Assembly (NCBI GenBank): GCA_045648985.1
Contig: JAZROZ010000016.1
Coordinates: 1-31,800, forward strand
Reading direction: 5' to 3'
DNA: 31,800 bases
Source: SIG437 sp045648985
GTDB lineage: Bacteria > Bacillota > Clostridia > UBA1381 > UBA9506
Shown: in pieces, positions 6,843-15,421 of the stretch
How the letters are laid out: every line of letters begins with the position of its first letter
Position numbering within the stretch: the stretch's first letter is position 1
Made by a program: the position numbers and the translations under genes
The notes under the pieces: generated by a model
What the model was told of the DNA's origin: nothing
Databases searched by the model: none
The model's input: only the letters and a program-made list of their open reading frames with translations

Positions 6843-8250
6843 CTTCTGTACCTTTTGTTACGCGAATTTTAGTACCCTGACGTGTATCCATAACTTCAAT
6901 GCCCATTTTTGCTAAATCATCTCGAAGACTGTCTGATAATGCCCAGTCTTTATCAATACGTGCTTTGGCTCTTTTTTCTAAAATTGCCTTAGCTTCTTCC
7001 GGAATTGAATCTTCCTGATTTTTATAAAGCAAACCAAGTACACCGCCGAGCTCTTTGTAAAGACAAATTGTATCTTCAATAAGCTTAGCCGAAGATGCTT
7101 CTGTGATATTCGAATTGATGTATCTTGCCATGTCAAAGAGTGCCGCGATTGCATCTGCAGTATTTAAGTCATCATCCATTGCCGCACAGAATTTATCTTT
7201 AAATGTGTGGATTTCTCTTGCTATTTCTTTTTCTTCTTCTTTTAAATCCTTGCCCTTAGCTTTAGCAAGAATAAACTCTAAATTATAAAGGCAGTTATAA
7301 AGTCTTGTAAGACCGGATTCAGACTGACCTAAAAGCTCATCGGAGAAGTTAATTGCACTTCTGTAGTGAGCAGATAGCATAAAGAACCTGATTACTTCAT
7401 AGTCATACTTTTTCGCTACATCACGAACAGTAAAGAAATTACCTTTTGATTTTGCCATTTTCTCATTGTTTACATTGATATATCCGTTATGCATCCAATA
7501 ACGTGCAAATGGCTTTCCGTTTGCAGCCTCTGACTGAGCAATTTCATTTTCATGATGCGGAAATATTAAATCCTGACCGCCTGAATGAATGTCAATAGTT
7601 TCACCTAAATATTTATTTACCATGGCTGAACATTCAATATGCCAACCGGGTCTTCCCTCGCCCCACGGACTTTCCCAGGCAGGCTCGCCCTCTTTTTTCT
7701 TTTTCCATAGAGCAAAGTCTGTAGGATGTTTTTTAGTCTCGTTAACATCAATACGTGCACCTGCTTCCAAATCCTCTAAAGGCTGCTTTGAAAGCTTGCC
7801 GTAGCCATCAAATTTCGAAGTCTCAAAATATACATCGCCATCAACGTTATAGGCATATCCGCCATCTTCAAGTTTTTTAACGATTTCAATAATCGCATCA
7901 ATATTTTCTGTAGCTTTAGGGTGAACAGATGCTTCTTTAATCTTAAGCCCCTGTGCATCAGTAAAATATTCTGCAATATATTTTTCTGCCAGCTCTTTAA
8001 CGGTAATGCCGAGTTCGTTTGCATTTTTTATCATTTTGTCGTCTATATCCGTAAAATTCTGAACAAATTTTACGTCATAGCCTGAATATTCAAAATATCT
8101 TCTTAAAGTATCAAAAATAATGAACGGACGTGCATTTCCTATATGGAAAAAGTTATAAACTGTAGGTCCGCAGGAATACATTTTTACTTTACCTTCCTCG
8201 AGAGGAACAAACTCTTCCTTTGTTCTTGTCATGGTGTTATATATTTTCAT
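6832..8250 (-). CDS. cysS: Cysteinyl-tRNA synthetase
   Basis: A class I aminoacyl-tRNA synthetase (472 residues, normal length) that charges tRNA-Cys. CGPTVYN (Cys27 as first zinc ligand) is followed by the HIGH-type motif HIGNARPF (36-43). Further zinc ligands lie in HIECSAM and HHENEIAQSEA, and the KMSKS motif appears as KMAKSKGNF. The C-terminal anticodon-binding part ends with a region rich in Lys and Arg. The start ATG is preceded by AAAGGA. cysE lies 28 bp upstream, so cysteine synthesis and use are encoded together. No T-box leader is visible before either gene. Confidence 0.96.
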   Translation of the reverse strand: MKIYNTMTRTKEEFVPLEEGKVKMYSCGPTVYNFFHIGNARPFIIFDTLRRYFEYSGYDVKFVQNFTDIDDKMIKNANELGITVKELAEKYIAEYFTDAQGLKIKEASVHPKATENIDAIIEIVKKLEDGGYAYNVDGDVYFETSKFDGYGKLSKQPLEDLEAGARIDVNETKKHPTDFALWKKKKEGEPAWESPWGEGRPGWHIECSAMVNKYLGETIDIHSGGQDLIFPHHENEIAQSEAANGKPFARYWMHNGYINVNNEKMAKSKGNFFTVRDVAKKYDYEVIRFFMLSAHYRSAINFSDELLGQSESGLTRLYNCLYNLEFILAKAKGKDLKEEEKEIAREIHTFKDKFCAAMDDDLNTADAIAALFDMARYINSNITEASSAKLIEDTICLYKELGGVLGLLYKNQEDSIPEEAKAILEKRAKARIDKDWALSDSLRDDLAKMGIEVMDTRQGTKIRVTKGTEDED

Positions 8251-8278
8251 AATACTGTCATTCCTTTCTTAGAGAGAT

Positions 8279-8920
8279 TTACTTGTTTTCTTCGTCGCCC
8301 TTTACTAACATTTTCTCAAGCTTATCGAGCTGAGCAGAAAGTCTGCAAAGCTCCTGAGAAACAGGGTCAGGGATATGTACATTATCAAAGTTTGAAACCC
8401 TGCGATTATTTATTTTAACAATTCTTGCAGGAACACCCACGCAAGTACAGTTTTCAGGCACTTCACTCAAAACAACTGCATTTGCCGCTATTTTGGAATT
8501 ATCCCCTACCTTAAACGGTCCAAGCACTTTAGCACCTGCACCAATTAAAACGTTATTGCCGATTGTAGGATGTCTTTTCCCTACATCCTTTCCTGTACCG
8601 CCAAGTGTTACCCCCTGATAAATCGTACAGTTATCGCCGATTTCCGTAGTTTCACCGATTATCACACCCATACCATGATCGATAAAAAGACCTTTGCCGA
8701 TTGTAGCTCCCGGATGTATCTCTATCCCTGTCCAGAATCTTATGGTCTGGGATACATAACGTGCTAAGGTGTATCTTTTCTTTTTAAACAGCCAATGGGA
8801 AAGTCTATGCCAGAAAACAGCATGAAAACCCGAATACATAAAAAATACTTCAAAAGCATTTCTTGCAGCCGGGTCTCTTTCCATTATTGCACTTATTTCT
8901 TCCCGTATAAACTTAAACAA
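8279..8920 (-). CDS. cysE: Serine O-acetyltransferase
   Basis: Makes O-acetylserine from serine and acetyl-CoA, the first committed step of cysteine synthesis. The 213-residue protein has the helical N-terminal domain (RDPAARNAFEVFFMYSG), then the left-handed beta-helix hexapeptide repeats (IHPGATIGKGLFIDHGMGVIIGE). The catalytic Asp-His pair is in IDHGMG, and GGTGKDVGKRHPTIG follows. The start is TTG at 8920: family members align from about this point, and a later ATG would remove the first helix. Only a weak AGGA lies upstream. A promoter is visible about 37 bp before the gene, making cysE the first gene of the cysE-cysS-mrnC-yitT-tkt group. Confidence 0.94.
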   Translation of the reverse strand: MFKFIREEISAIMERDPAARNAFEVFFMYSGFHAVFWHRLSHWLFKKKRYTLARYVSQTIRFWTGIEIHPGATIGKGLFIDHGMGVIIGETTEIGDNCTIYQGVTLGGTGKDVGKRHPTIGNNVLIGAGAKVLGPFKVGDNSKIAANAVVLSEVPENCTCVGVPARIVKINNRRVSNFDNVHIPDPVSQELCRLSAQLDKLEKMLVKGDEENK

Positions 8921-8956
8921 TAATAACCAATCCTAACTTTTTGTCTATGCCATTAT

Positions 8957-8985
8957 ATTATACATTTTTTGCCGAAAAAAAACAA
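8957..8985 (-). promoter_or_regulatory. Promoter of the cysE-cysS operon
   Basis: On the minus strand TTGTTT (8980-8985) is followed after 17 nt by a perfect TATAAT (8957-8962). It lies immediately after the ispF stop codon. The predicted start near 8950 leaves a leader of only about 30 nt, too short for a T-box or other large riboswitch. Confidence 0.7.
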
Positions 8986-8993
8986 TAGTTTTA

Positions 8994-9470
8994 CTATAAT
9001 TTTTTTATAATACATACCGCATGGGAACTGATGCCCTCACATCTTCCCTCAAAACCCAATCTTTCTGTAGTTGTCGCCTTAACATTTATATCCTCAGGCA
9101 AAACTCCTATGACATTTGCAATATTATTCTTCATAGCTTCAATATATGGTAAAAGCTTCGGCTTCTGAGCTATAATTGTAGAATCTACATTACAAACTCC
9201 ATATCCCTTTTCCTTAAGTAAATCTACAACTCTTTTTAAAAGGACTAAGCTGTCTGCTCCCCTATAGCTTTCATCGTTATCAGGAAAATGCTTGCCTATA
9301 TCTCCCAAAGCAGCCGCACCTAAAAGTGCATCCATAATAGCATGTACTAAAACATCTGCATCAGAATGACCTAAAAGTCCTAAAGAGTGCTCTATCTCTA
9401 CGCCACCTAAAATGAGTTTTCTTTCCTCTGCAAACCTATGAACATCATATCCGTGTCCTATTCTCATCAT
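8994..9470 (-). CDS. ispF: 2-C-methyl-D-erythritol 2,4-cyclodiphosphate synthase
   Basis: The fifth enzyme of the MEP isoprenoid pathway (158 residues, normal size). It cyclises CDP-methylerythritol phosphate, releasing CMP. GHGYDVHRF near the N terminus supplies the zinc ligands Asp9 and His11. HSDADVLVHAIMDALLGAAALGD contains the third zinc His and the substrate loop, and GKHFPD follows. Two adjacent ATGs are possible; the first overlaps the ispD stop codon by four bases, so ispD and ispF are coupled. The MEP pathway is the usual isoprenoid route in Clostridia. Confidence 0.96.
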   Translation of the reverse strand: MMRIGHGYDVHRFAEERKLILGGVEIEHSLGLLGHSDADVLVHAIMDALLGAAALGDIGKHFPDNDESYRGADSLVLLKRVVDLLKEKGYGVCNVDSTIIAQKPKLLPYIEAMKNNIANVIGVLPEDINVKATTTERLGFEGRCEGISSHAVCIIKKL

Positions 9471-10186
9471 CTTAGTCCCCCGTTTAGTCTTTCTGATAAA
9501 ATTTGCTCAGCTATGACTAAATCCTCTTTTGTTGTTATTTTAATATTTTCATAACTGTCGCAGACTATTTTTATCTTTTCTCCCATAACTTCTGCAAGAT
9601 AGCAATCATCTGTTGCTGAAATATTTTCGTTTTTTGCATTTTCATACATTCTTAAAATCATATTTTTTTTAAAAATCTGTGGGGTATGTATGGCAAACAC
9701 ATTACTTCTGTCAATCGTATGAGTAATAAATCCGTTTTCATCACTAAGCTTTAATGTGTTCTTTTCAGGCACTCCAAGTGCTGATGCACCGAATTCAAAA
9801 GCTGCTAAAATAACTTCTGCAAGCTTTTCTTCTGTCACGAGCGGACGCGCCGCATCGTGCACCATAACAAAATCGCTTTTTTCTGAGATTTCCAAAAGAC
9901 CATTTTGCACAGAATTCTGTCTTGTCGCACCGCCAACTGTTATAGACCTTACCTTATCTATGCCGAATTCCCTCACTATATCAATGCAACCGGGCAAATC
10001 CTTTTCGCCCGTTACAATAATTATTTCGTCTATATATTTACATTCGTTTAAAACTGAAAGTGTATGTGCAATTACAGGCACATCACAAATATCTAAAAAA
10101 ATCTTGTTGATGTCCGCACCCATGCGCGCTCCTATGCCGCCTGCCGCTACAATACAGCTCACAAAAGGATTTTGTTTCTTCTTCAA
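9467..10186 (-). CDS. ispD: 2-C-methyl-D-erythritol 4-phosphate cytidylyltransferase
   Basis: The third enzyme of the MEP pathway; it joins CTP and methylerythritol phosphate. The 239-residue protein begins with the nucleotidyltransferase loop VAAGGIGARMG and a downstream Lys (NKIFL). VTVGGATRQNSVQNGL and VMVHDAARPLV contain the CTP- and substrate-contacting residues. The start is TTG at 10186, preceded by AAGGAG at a 9-nt distance. It begins 12 bp after uvrA and overlaps ispF, so all three are likely read from the uvrA promoter. Confidence 0.95.
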   Translation of the reverse strand: MKKKQNPFVSCIVAAGGIGARMGADINKIFLDICDVPVIAHTLSVLNECKYIDEIIIVTGEKDLPGCIDIVREFGIDKVRSITVGGATRQNSVQNGLLEISEKSDFVMVHDAARPLVTEEKLAEVILAAFEFGASALGVPEKNTLKLSDENGFITHTIDRSNVFAIHTPQIFKKNMILRMYENAKNENISATDDCYLAEVMGEKIKIVCDSYENIKITTKEDLVIAEQILSERLNGGLR

Positions 10187-10198
10187 ATGCGTTTCTCC

Positions 10199-13027
10199 TT
10201 ACTTTTCTAAAATTTCTTTTAAATATTTACCGGTATATGAGTGTTTACATTTCGCAATCTCTTCAGGCGTACCGCAAGCAACAATGTTTCCACCCTTATC
10301 GCCGCCCTCTGGACCTAAATCTATTACATAGTCAGCCGTTTTGATAACATCTAAATTGTGCTCGATAACAAGCACAGTATTTCCTGCATCAACTAGTCTT
10401 TGCAGCACTTCTAAAAGCTTATGAACATCTGACGCATGAAGACCGGTTGTAGGTTCATCTAAGATATATATTGTCTTTCCTGTACTACGTTTTGAAAGTT
10501 CTGTCGCAAGCTTGACACGTTGTGCCTCGCCGCCCGAGAGCTGTGTAGACGGCTGACCTACCTTGATGTAGGAAAGACCAACATCGCACAGAGTCTTAAT
10601 CTTGTTGTAGATTTTTGGAGTATTCTTAAAAAACTGGGCAGCTTCTTCTGCCGTCATATTTAAAACTTCATCAATATTTTTTCCTTTATAATGAACGTCT
10701 AATGTTTCTCTGTTATATCTTTTTCCCTTGCACACTTCACACGGGACATAAACGTCAGGTAAAAAGTGCATTTCAATTTTGATAATGCCGTCACCTGAGC
10801 ACGATTCACATCTTCCGCCTTTAACGTTAAAGCTAAATCGCCCTGCCTTATATCCCCTGATTTTTGCTTCTTGCGTCTGTGCAAACACCTCGCGGACATC
10901 TGAAAACACACCCGTATAGGTAGCAGGATTAGAGCGCGGAGTTCTGCCGATAGGTGACTGGTCAATATCTATAACCTTATCTAAATTTTCAATACCGGAA
11001 ATTCTGCCGACTTCACCCGGTATAGTGTGGGCATGATTCAACTCTTTTGCTAAAGTCTTATATAAAACCTCATTAACAAGTGATGATTTTCCTGAGCCTG
11101 AAACCCCTGTTACAACACAGAATGTTCCAAGAGGAATATCTACATCAATATTTTTAAGATTGTTTTGTTTGGCGCCTTTTATCTTGAGCTTTTTGCCGTT
11201 TCCTTTTCGTCTGCTTTGCGGAACAGGAACTGCCTTTTTTCCGCTTAAATACTGACCTGTGAGTGATTCCTCACAAGCTATGATATCATCTACTGTTCCC
11301 TGCGCCACTACATTCCCCCCATGCACTCCGGCACCTGGACCTATGTCTATGATGTGGTCTGCTGCATACATTGTATCTTCGTCGTGTTCAACAACTAAAA
11401 GTGTATTGCCTAAATCGCGCAGCTTTTTTAACGTTTCTATCAGTTTTTCATTATCTCTCTGATGAAGACCAATAGACGGCTCATCCAAAATATATAAAAC
11501 ACCCATAAGTGATGAGCCTATCTGTGTAGCAAGACGAATTCTTTGAGCTTCACCGCCTGACAGTGTTGCAGATGGACGTGAAAGAGAAAGATATTCAAGT
11601 CCTACATCCACCAAAAAGCCGAGACGCGCATTTATTTCCTTTAAAATCATACGCGCAATTGTTTTTTCACGTTCTGTCAGGTTTAGATTATTAAAGAAAT
11701 CCCTTGCCTCTGCTACTGACAAATGTGTAACATCGTCAATGTTCATACCACCTATCGTTACTGCAAGAATCTCAGGCTTTAATCTTTTTCCATGACAGGC
11801 AGAGCATGGCTTAATAGTCATCAGCTTCTCTATTTCAGTTTTTATATATTCGCTGCTTGTTTCATTATATCTGCGATTTAAGTTGTTTATAACACCCTCA
11901 AATGCTGCTTTGAAATTTGCCGTTCCGTAAGACCTTTCATAGTGCAAATCTAACTTTTCACCATTTGTACCATATAAAAGCACATCTTTGACTTTTTCAG
12001 AAAGCTCACCTATTGGAGTGTCTAAACTGAATCCATATTTTTTAGCGAGGGCATGATAGTACGTGTGAGCAGACGTTTCCTGACTTACTGCATTTGACCA
12101 CCCTGTAGCTAAAATTCCGCCCTCTCTTATCGATTTTGTTTCATCAAAAATAAGCTGCGGGTCAATAGTCATAGTGTTGCCAAGTCCAAGACAATCAGGA
12201 CACGCACCGTAAGGACTGTTAAATGAGAACATTCTCGGTGCTAAATCCTCCATACTGATGCCGCAATCATCACATGCATAATGTTCTGAAAAAAGCATCT
12301 CCTTGCAGTCGATAACGTCAATAAGAACCAAACCTGAAGCTAAAGAAAGTGCAGCCTCTAATGAATCTGCAAGTCTTTTTCTCATATCGCTTGATGCTAC
12401 AAGTCTGTCAACAACAATTTCTATGTTGTGCTTTTTATTCTTTTCAAGAGATATTTTCTCTGATAAATCATATATATTTCCATCAACACGCACACGCACA
12501 TATCCACTTTTTTTAGCATCCTCGAAAAGCTTTGCATATTCCCCTTTTTTGCCTCTTACGACAGGAGCCAGAACTTGAAAACGTGTCTTTTCGGGAAGCC
12601 TGCTTATTTTATCAACAATTTGGTCTATTGACTGTTTTTGGATTTCTTTACCGCATTTGGGACAGTGAGGAATACCTATACGTGCAAAAAGAAGACGGAG
12701 ATAATCATAAATTTCCGTAACCGTACCAACTGTAGAACGCGGGTTTTTGCTTGTGGTTTTCTGGTCAATACTGATAGCAGGAGATAAACCGTCAATAAAT
12801 TCTACATCAGGCTTATCCATCTGTCCCAAAAACTGACGCGCATAGGAAGAAAGTGACTCGACATATCTTCTCTGACCTTCTGCATAAATTGTGTCAAACG
12901 CTAAAGTCGACTTTCCCGAGCCTGAAAGACCTGTTATAACAACAAGCTGATCGCGCGGTATTGTCACATCTATATTCTTTAAATTATGTTCTTTAGCACC
13001 TTTTATATAAATATTATTTCTTGCCAT
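10199..13027 (-). CDS. uvrA: Excinuclease ABC subunit A
   Basis: The damage-recognition ATPase of nucleotide excision repair (942 residues, full length). It has two ABC modules, each with a Walker A loop (GLSGSGKST near residue 32; GVSGSGKSS in the second half) and an ABC signature (LSGGEAQR, twice). Zinc-binding cysteines are seen in CPKCG, CDDCG and CPDCLG, and in the second module in CESCSGDG and CEVCKGKRYN. uvrB is not adjacent, unlike in many Firmicutes; the genes downstream are ispD and ispF. A LexA-like box sits inside the promoter, so SOS induction is likely and would carry through to ispDF unless transcription is attenuated. Confidence 0.97.
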   Translation of the reverse strand: MARNNIYIKGAKEHNLKNIDVTIPRDQLVVITGLSGSGKSTLAFDTIYAEGQRRYVESLSSYARQFLGQMDKPDVEFIDGLSPAISIDQKTTSKNPRSTVGTVTEIYDYLRLLFARIGIPHCPKCGKEIQKQSIDQIVDKISRLPEKTRFQVLAPVVRGKKGEYAKLFEDAKKSGYVRVRVDGNIYDLSEKISLEKNKKHNIEIVVDRLVASSDMRKRLADSLEAALSLASGLVLIDVIDCKEMLFSEHYACDDCGISMEDLAPRMFSFNSPYGACPDCLGLGNTMTIDPQLIFDETKSIREGGILATGWSNAVSQETSAHTYYHALAKKYGFSLDTPIGELSEKVKDVLLYGTNGEKLDLHYERSYGTANFKAAFEGVINNLNRRYNETSSEYIKTEIEKLMTIKPCSACHGKRLKPEILAVTIGGMNIDDVTHLSVAEARDFFNNLNLTEREKTIARMILKEINARLGFLVDVGLEYLSLSRPSATLSGGEAQRIRLATQIGSSLMGVLYILDEPSIGLHQRDNEKLIETLKKLRDLGNTLLVVEHDEDTMYAADHIIDIGPGAGVHGGNVVAQGTVDDIIACEESLTGQYLSGKKAVPVPQSRRKGNGKKLKIKGAKQNNLKNIDVDIPLGTFCVVTGVSGSGKSSLVNEVLYKTLAKELNHAHTIPGEVGRISGIENLDKVIDIDQSPIGRTPRSNPATYTGVFSDVREVFAQTQEAKIRGYKAGRFSFNVKGGRCESCSGDGIIKIEMHFLPDVYVPCEVCKGKRYNRETLDVHYKGKNIDEVLNMTAEEAAQFFKNTPKIYNKIKTLCDVGLSYIKVGQPSTQLSGGEAQRVKLATELSKRSTGKTIYILDEPTTGLHASDVHKLLEVLQRLVDAGNTVLVIEHNLDVIKTADYVIDLGPEGGDKGGNIVACGTPEEIAKCKHSYTGKYLKEILEK

Positions 13028-13064
13028 AACAAAAAATTACCGTCCTTAAAAGATTCATATGAAT

Positions 13065-13093
13065 ATTTTATCAGAACATTTGTTCTGCGTCAA
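13065..13093 (-). promoter_or_regulatory. Promoter of uvrA
   Basis: On the minus strand TTGACG (13088-13093) and TAAAAT (13065-13070) are separated by exactly 17 nt. The predicted start near 13058 leaves a leader of about 30 nt before the uvrA ATG, with AGGACGG as the ribosome binding site. Confidence 0.7.
13073..13086. promoter_or_regulatory. LexA-like SOS box between -35 and -10 of uvrA
   Basis: The perfect palindrome AGAACatttGTTCT matches the Gram-positive SOS box core GAAC-N4-GTTC, differing from the Bacillus consensus only in the outermost C/G pair. It occupies the spacer between -35 and -10 of the uvrA promoter, where bound LexA would exclude RNA polymerase. uvrA is a classic SOS gene. 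Confidence 0.65.
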
Positions 13094-13152
13094 GTCGTAT
13101 CATATGTATTTTATTATGTGTTTTAGTGTTATGTTTTATTTGTTTTTGTCTG

Positions 13153-14130
13153 TTAAAGCAAGCCGTACATAATTGGTATTGTTATAACACACAAAATATG
13201 GCTTACCATCGCCATGCTTGCACCAGTCTGTGTATCTCCGCCATAAATTGCAGGAAAAACAACTGTGTTTAAGCCAAGAGGTGTCACATAGGCAAAAAGC
13301 GCAAGTGTAATAATATAATTATTTGCTCCACATAACGTAAGGATTGTCAAAATGAAAACAGGCAAAACTACAAGCCTTAAAGCAGTCGCTATATATACCT
13401 TTTTCTGATAAAGCAATCTTTTAAATGAGTAATTCCCTATAACAAATCCTGTAAGAATCATCGCAACAGGACCCATACAGCTTTGAAGTGCATCAACAGT
13501 AGTAACAACAAACGACGGCATATACTGTTGCGTTCCTGTAAGACCTACAATCATTCCCAAAGCCATACCAACCATAGGTGCATTTAAAAGACTTTTTACT
13601 ATATTTCCCGAGCGGAATTCCTTTGGAGTGAGAATGTTAACTCCCCATGCATATGTCAGGAAATTTAACGGAAGAGTAAAGAGAAGATATTTATAAAGAT
13701 GCTCCTGCCCGCCCAAGACAAGTGGAACTATGGCATTTCCCATAAAACCGTGATTTGCAAAAACTAATGCATATTTATAGATATTCCTTTTATTGACATC
13801 ATGTTTTTCAAACAGCTTTGAAAGAGGTATTGCCAATATAACCGCAATCACTATAGCAATCAAAGAATACATAACAATGTTTGCATTTTCATAAATAGTT
13901 GCTATGGTGCAGTATTTTGAAAAAGTTGCATATCCCAAAGCAGGCATAAACAAATATTTCTCACACTTTGAAAGCACCTCTTGTGTACTTTCGGGCATAA
14001 GCTTTAGCTTATTTAAAACAAACCCTGACAGCATACACGTAAACATCATCATCAAAGGAGATAACGCCCCAAAAAAAACTTTCCAGCATAAAAATATATC
14101 CGCCTTTCTCACTAACACCTGACCAAACAC
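13153..14130 (-). CDS. AEC (auxin efflux carrier) family permease
   Basis: A 325-residue hydrophobic protein with about ten membrane helices in two halves, matching the AEC family, which moves small organic acids or amino acids by secondary transport. Family-like features are the N-terminal SGFVLNKLKLMPE after the first helix, the helix break NHGFMGNAIVPLV near the middle, and the C-terminal half starting around GMALGMIVGLTG. The start is uncertain. The GTG used here has no good ribosome binding site, and a start roughly 17-25 codons later would still retain the first helix. Substrate unknown. It follows the PHP-domain gene by 57 bp on the same strand. Confidence 0.75.
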   Translation of the reverse strand: MFGQVLVRKADIFLCWKVFFGALSPLMMMFTCMLSGFVLNKLKLMPESTQEVLSKCEKYLFMPALGYATFSKYCTIATIYENANIVMYSLIAIVIAVILAIPLSKLFEKHDVNKRNIYKYALVFANHGFMGNAIVPLVLGGQEHLYKYLLFTLPLNFLTYAWGVNILTPKEFRSGNIVKSLLNAPMVGMALGMIVGLTGTQQYMPSFVVTTVDALQSCMGPVAMILTGFVIGNYSFKRLLYQKKVYIATALRLVVLPVFILTILTLCGANNYIITLALFAYVTPLGLNTVVFPAIYGGDTQTGASMAMVSHILCVITIPIMYGLL

Positions 14131-14187
14131 AAAAACATCTATTTTATTATCGTATAAAGCTCTTTCTTTTTAATGATATATATAACA

Positions 14188-15189
14188 TTAATCCTCTATA
14201 AAATATGCACAGGTGTTTGCCCTTTTTCCTTCTTCATCTACAATATCAAACCTGATATAAACGTCATCAGGCATAATTTCAAATTCAAGGCTATTTTTAT
14301 CCTGAGAATTTTTAACCTGCTTTTTCACTATTCGTCTGCCTTTTGTTGACATAATAACATCCTTTGCCTTTTCAACAGTTATATGTGCTACATTATCCTC
14401 AACATATAATTCGTGAATAACAGGTCCCATAGATGTATAAAGATTATGATTTTCCATAGCTTCTATTATTGCTTTATATTCAAGCTTTGGTGCATTAATC
14501 ATTACGTATCCGCCGAAGCTGTCCTGTCGCTTATTGTGATTATCATCTCCGACAACGCAAGCAAGCCTTTGTCCATCGCGCAAAAAATCTTCATAAGCAT
14601 TAATATCGTATTCGTAAAAACCCATAACCCAACTGCCGTGATTATATATCTCAACTCCCCAAAGACCTTTATAGCCTAAGTAGTCGGTTGCATTTTCCAA
14701 AGACCATTTAGGATGATTGTAGGATACAAGAAATCCCTTTTCACTGGCAATTCTGATAATCTCGCTGATGCCTTCTGCAGAATATACTCTTTCGTATTCT
14801 CCGCAAGTATGTACAATCTCGTCCTTAATAAGATCTGTCAAGAATTGATGACTATACTTGGAATTATAACATGGAATATCAACATTATCAGGCTCTTTTG
14901 CGTAAAGATTAAGGTGACAAACTTTCATATCTCTTTTAGTTGATGGATAAAGATGTGCATATTCCTTTATAGCTAATTCACACGAGGTTATAGCCAGAAA
15001 CTCATCATCGTTAAGATGCGAGTTGTTTATTAAGTGCTCGTGTTCGGAAAATGCAATTATTGAATATCCTTTAGCCTTGTAATACTCCTTTAGTTCCTCA
15101 ACACTTAAGTTGCCGTCTGATTTAGTGCTATGACAGTGCATATTTGCTTTATAATAGTTTTTAGACGGGTCAAGTAACATTTTTTTCAT
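14188..15189 (-). CDS. PHP-domain metal-dependent phosphoesterase
   Basis: A 333-residue protein of the PHP superfamily, related to histidinol phosphatase and DNA polymerase PHP domains. Metal-binding motifs are visible in order: HCHST with His18 and His20, Asp25, SEHEH at 49-52, a His in KVCHLNLY, NHP near 160, and GDDNH near 215, together giving the usual trinuclear site. A short beta-rich tail follows. The ATG is preceded by GGAGAAGG. Relatives hydrolyse phosphoesters of sugars, nucleotides or histidinol, and the substrate here cannot be read. No catalytic Cys or polymerase domain is present. It lies between the carbohydrate ABC locus and an AEC transporter. Confidence 0.8.
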   Translation of the reverse strand: MKKMLLDPSKNYYKANMHCHSTKSDGNLSVEELKEYYKAKGYSIIAFSEHEHLINNSHLNDDEFLAITSCELAIKEYAHLYPSTKRDMKVCHLNLYAKEPDNVDIPCYNSKYSHQFLTDLIKDEIVHTCGEYERVYSAEGISEIIRIASEKGFLVSYNHPKWSLENATDYLGYKGLWGVEIYNHGSWVMGFYEYDINAYEDFLRDGQRLACVVGDDNHNKRQDSFGGYVMINAPKLEYKAIIEAMENHNLYTSMGPVIHELYVEDNVAHITVEKAKDVIMSTKGRRIVKKQVKNSQDKNSLEFEIMPDDVYIRFDIVDEEGKRANTCAYFIED

Positions 15190-15421
15190 TTTAACCTTCT
15201 CCTTAATATTTGTTTTATTACCAATCTGTCAAATCCCATTCTAATGATTTTAATTTTGCCATTTAGCACAGATTTTAATTTATTCTGCACCCTTTCATTT
15301 AAAATTTCTAAAAATATATTCGTTATCCGCACAAACAGGGAAAAGCCTGACGGCCTTTCCCCAGTTTGATAATTCTTATTTTAATATAACATTCGATAAT
15401 TCCATAGATATCTCAAAGGCA
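15190..15421. other. Intergenic region between the transporter operon and the PHP gene
   Basis: A gap of 232 bases without a gene. It holds one clear hairpin (15333-15367). A TTGACA at 15227-15232 (minus) has no acceptable -10 box at the right distance before the PHP gene. The rest is featureless A+T-rich DNA. Confidence 0.6.
15333..15367 (-). terminator. Probable terminator at the end of the sugar-transport operon
   Basis: A hairpin with 10-bp arms (15338-15347 and 15352-15361, one G-U pair) around a four-base TGAC loop, and outer AAAC/GTTT pairing. It lies 55 bp past the stop of the secreted protein gene. The U-tract after it on the minus strand is weak (CTGTTTGTG), so termination may be inefficient. 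Confidence 0.5.

Noticed and set aside
8921..8993. T-box leader before cysE-cysS
   Set aside because: The promoter lies about 37 bp before cysE; there is no room for a T-box and no T-box core sequence.
9756..10331. A 191-codon open frame on the plus strand
   Set aside because: It lies antisense to ispD and the end of uvrA, both clearly coding, has no ribosome binding site and resembles no protein I know.
15190..15240. Promoter with TTGACA (15227-15232) for the PHP gene
   Set aside because: No acceptable -10 box follows at 16-18 nt, and the predicted start would fall inside the ribosome binding site.
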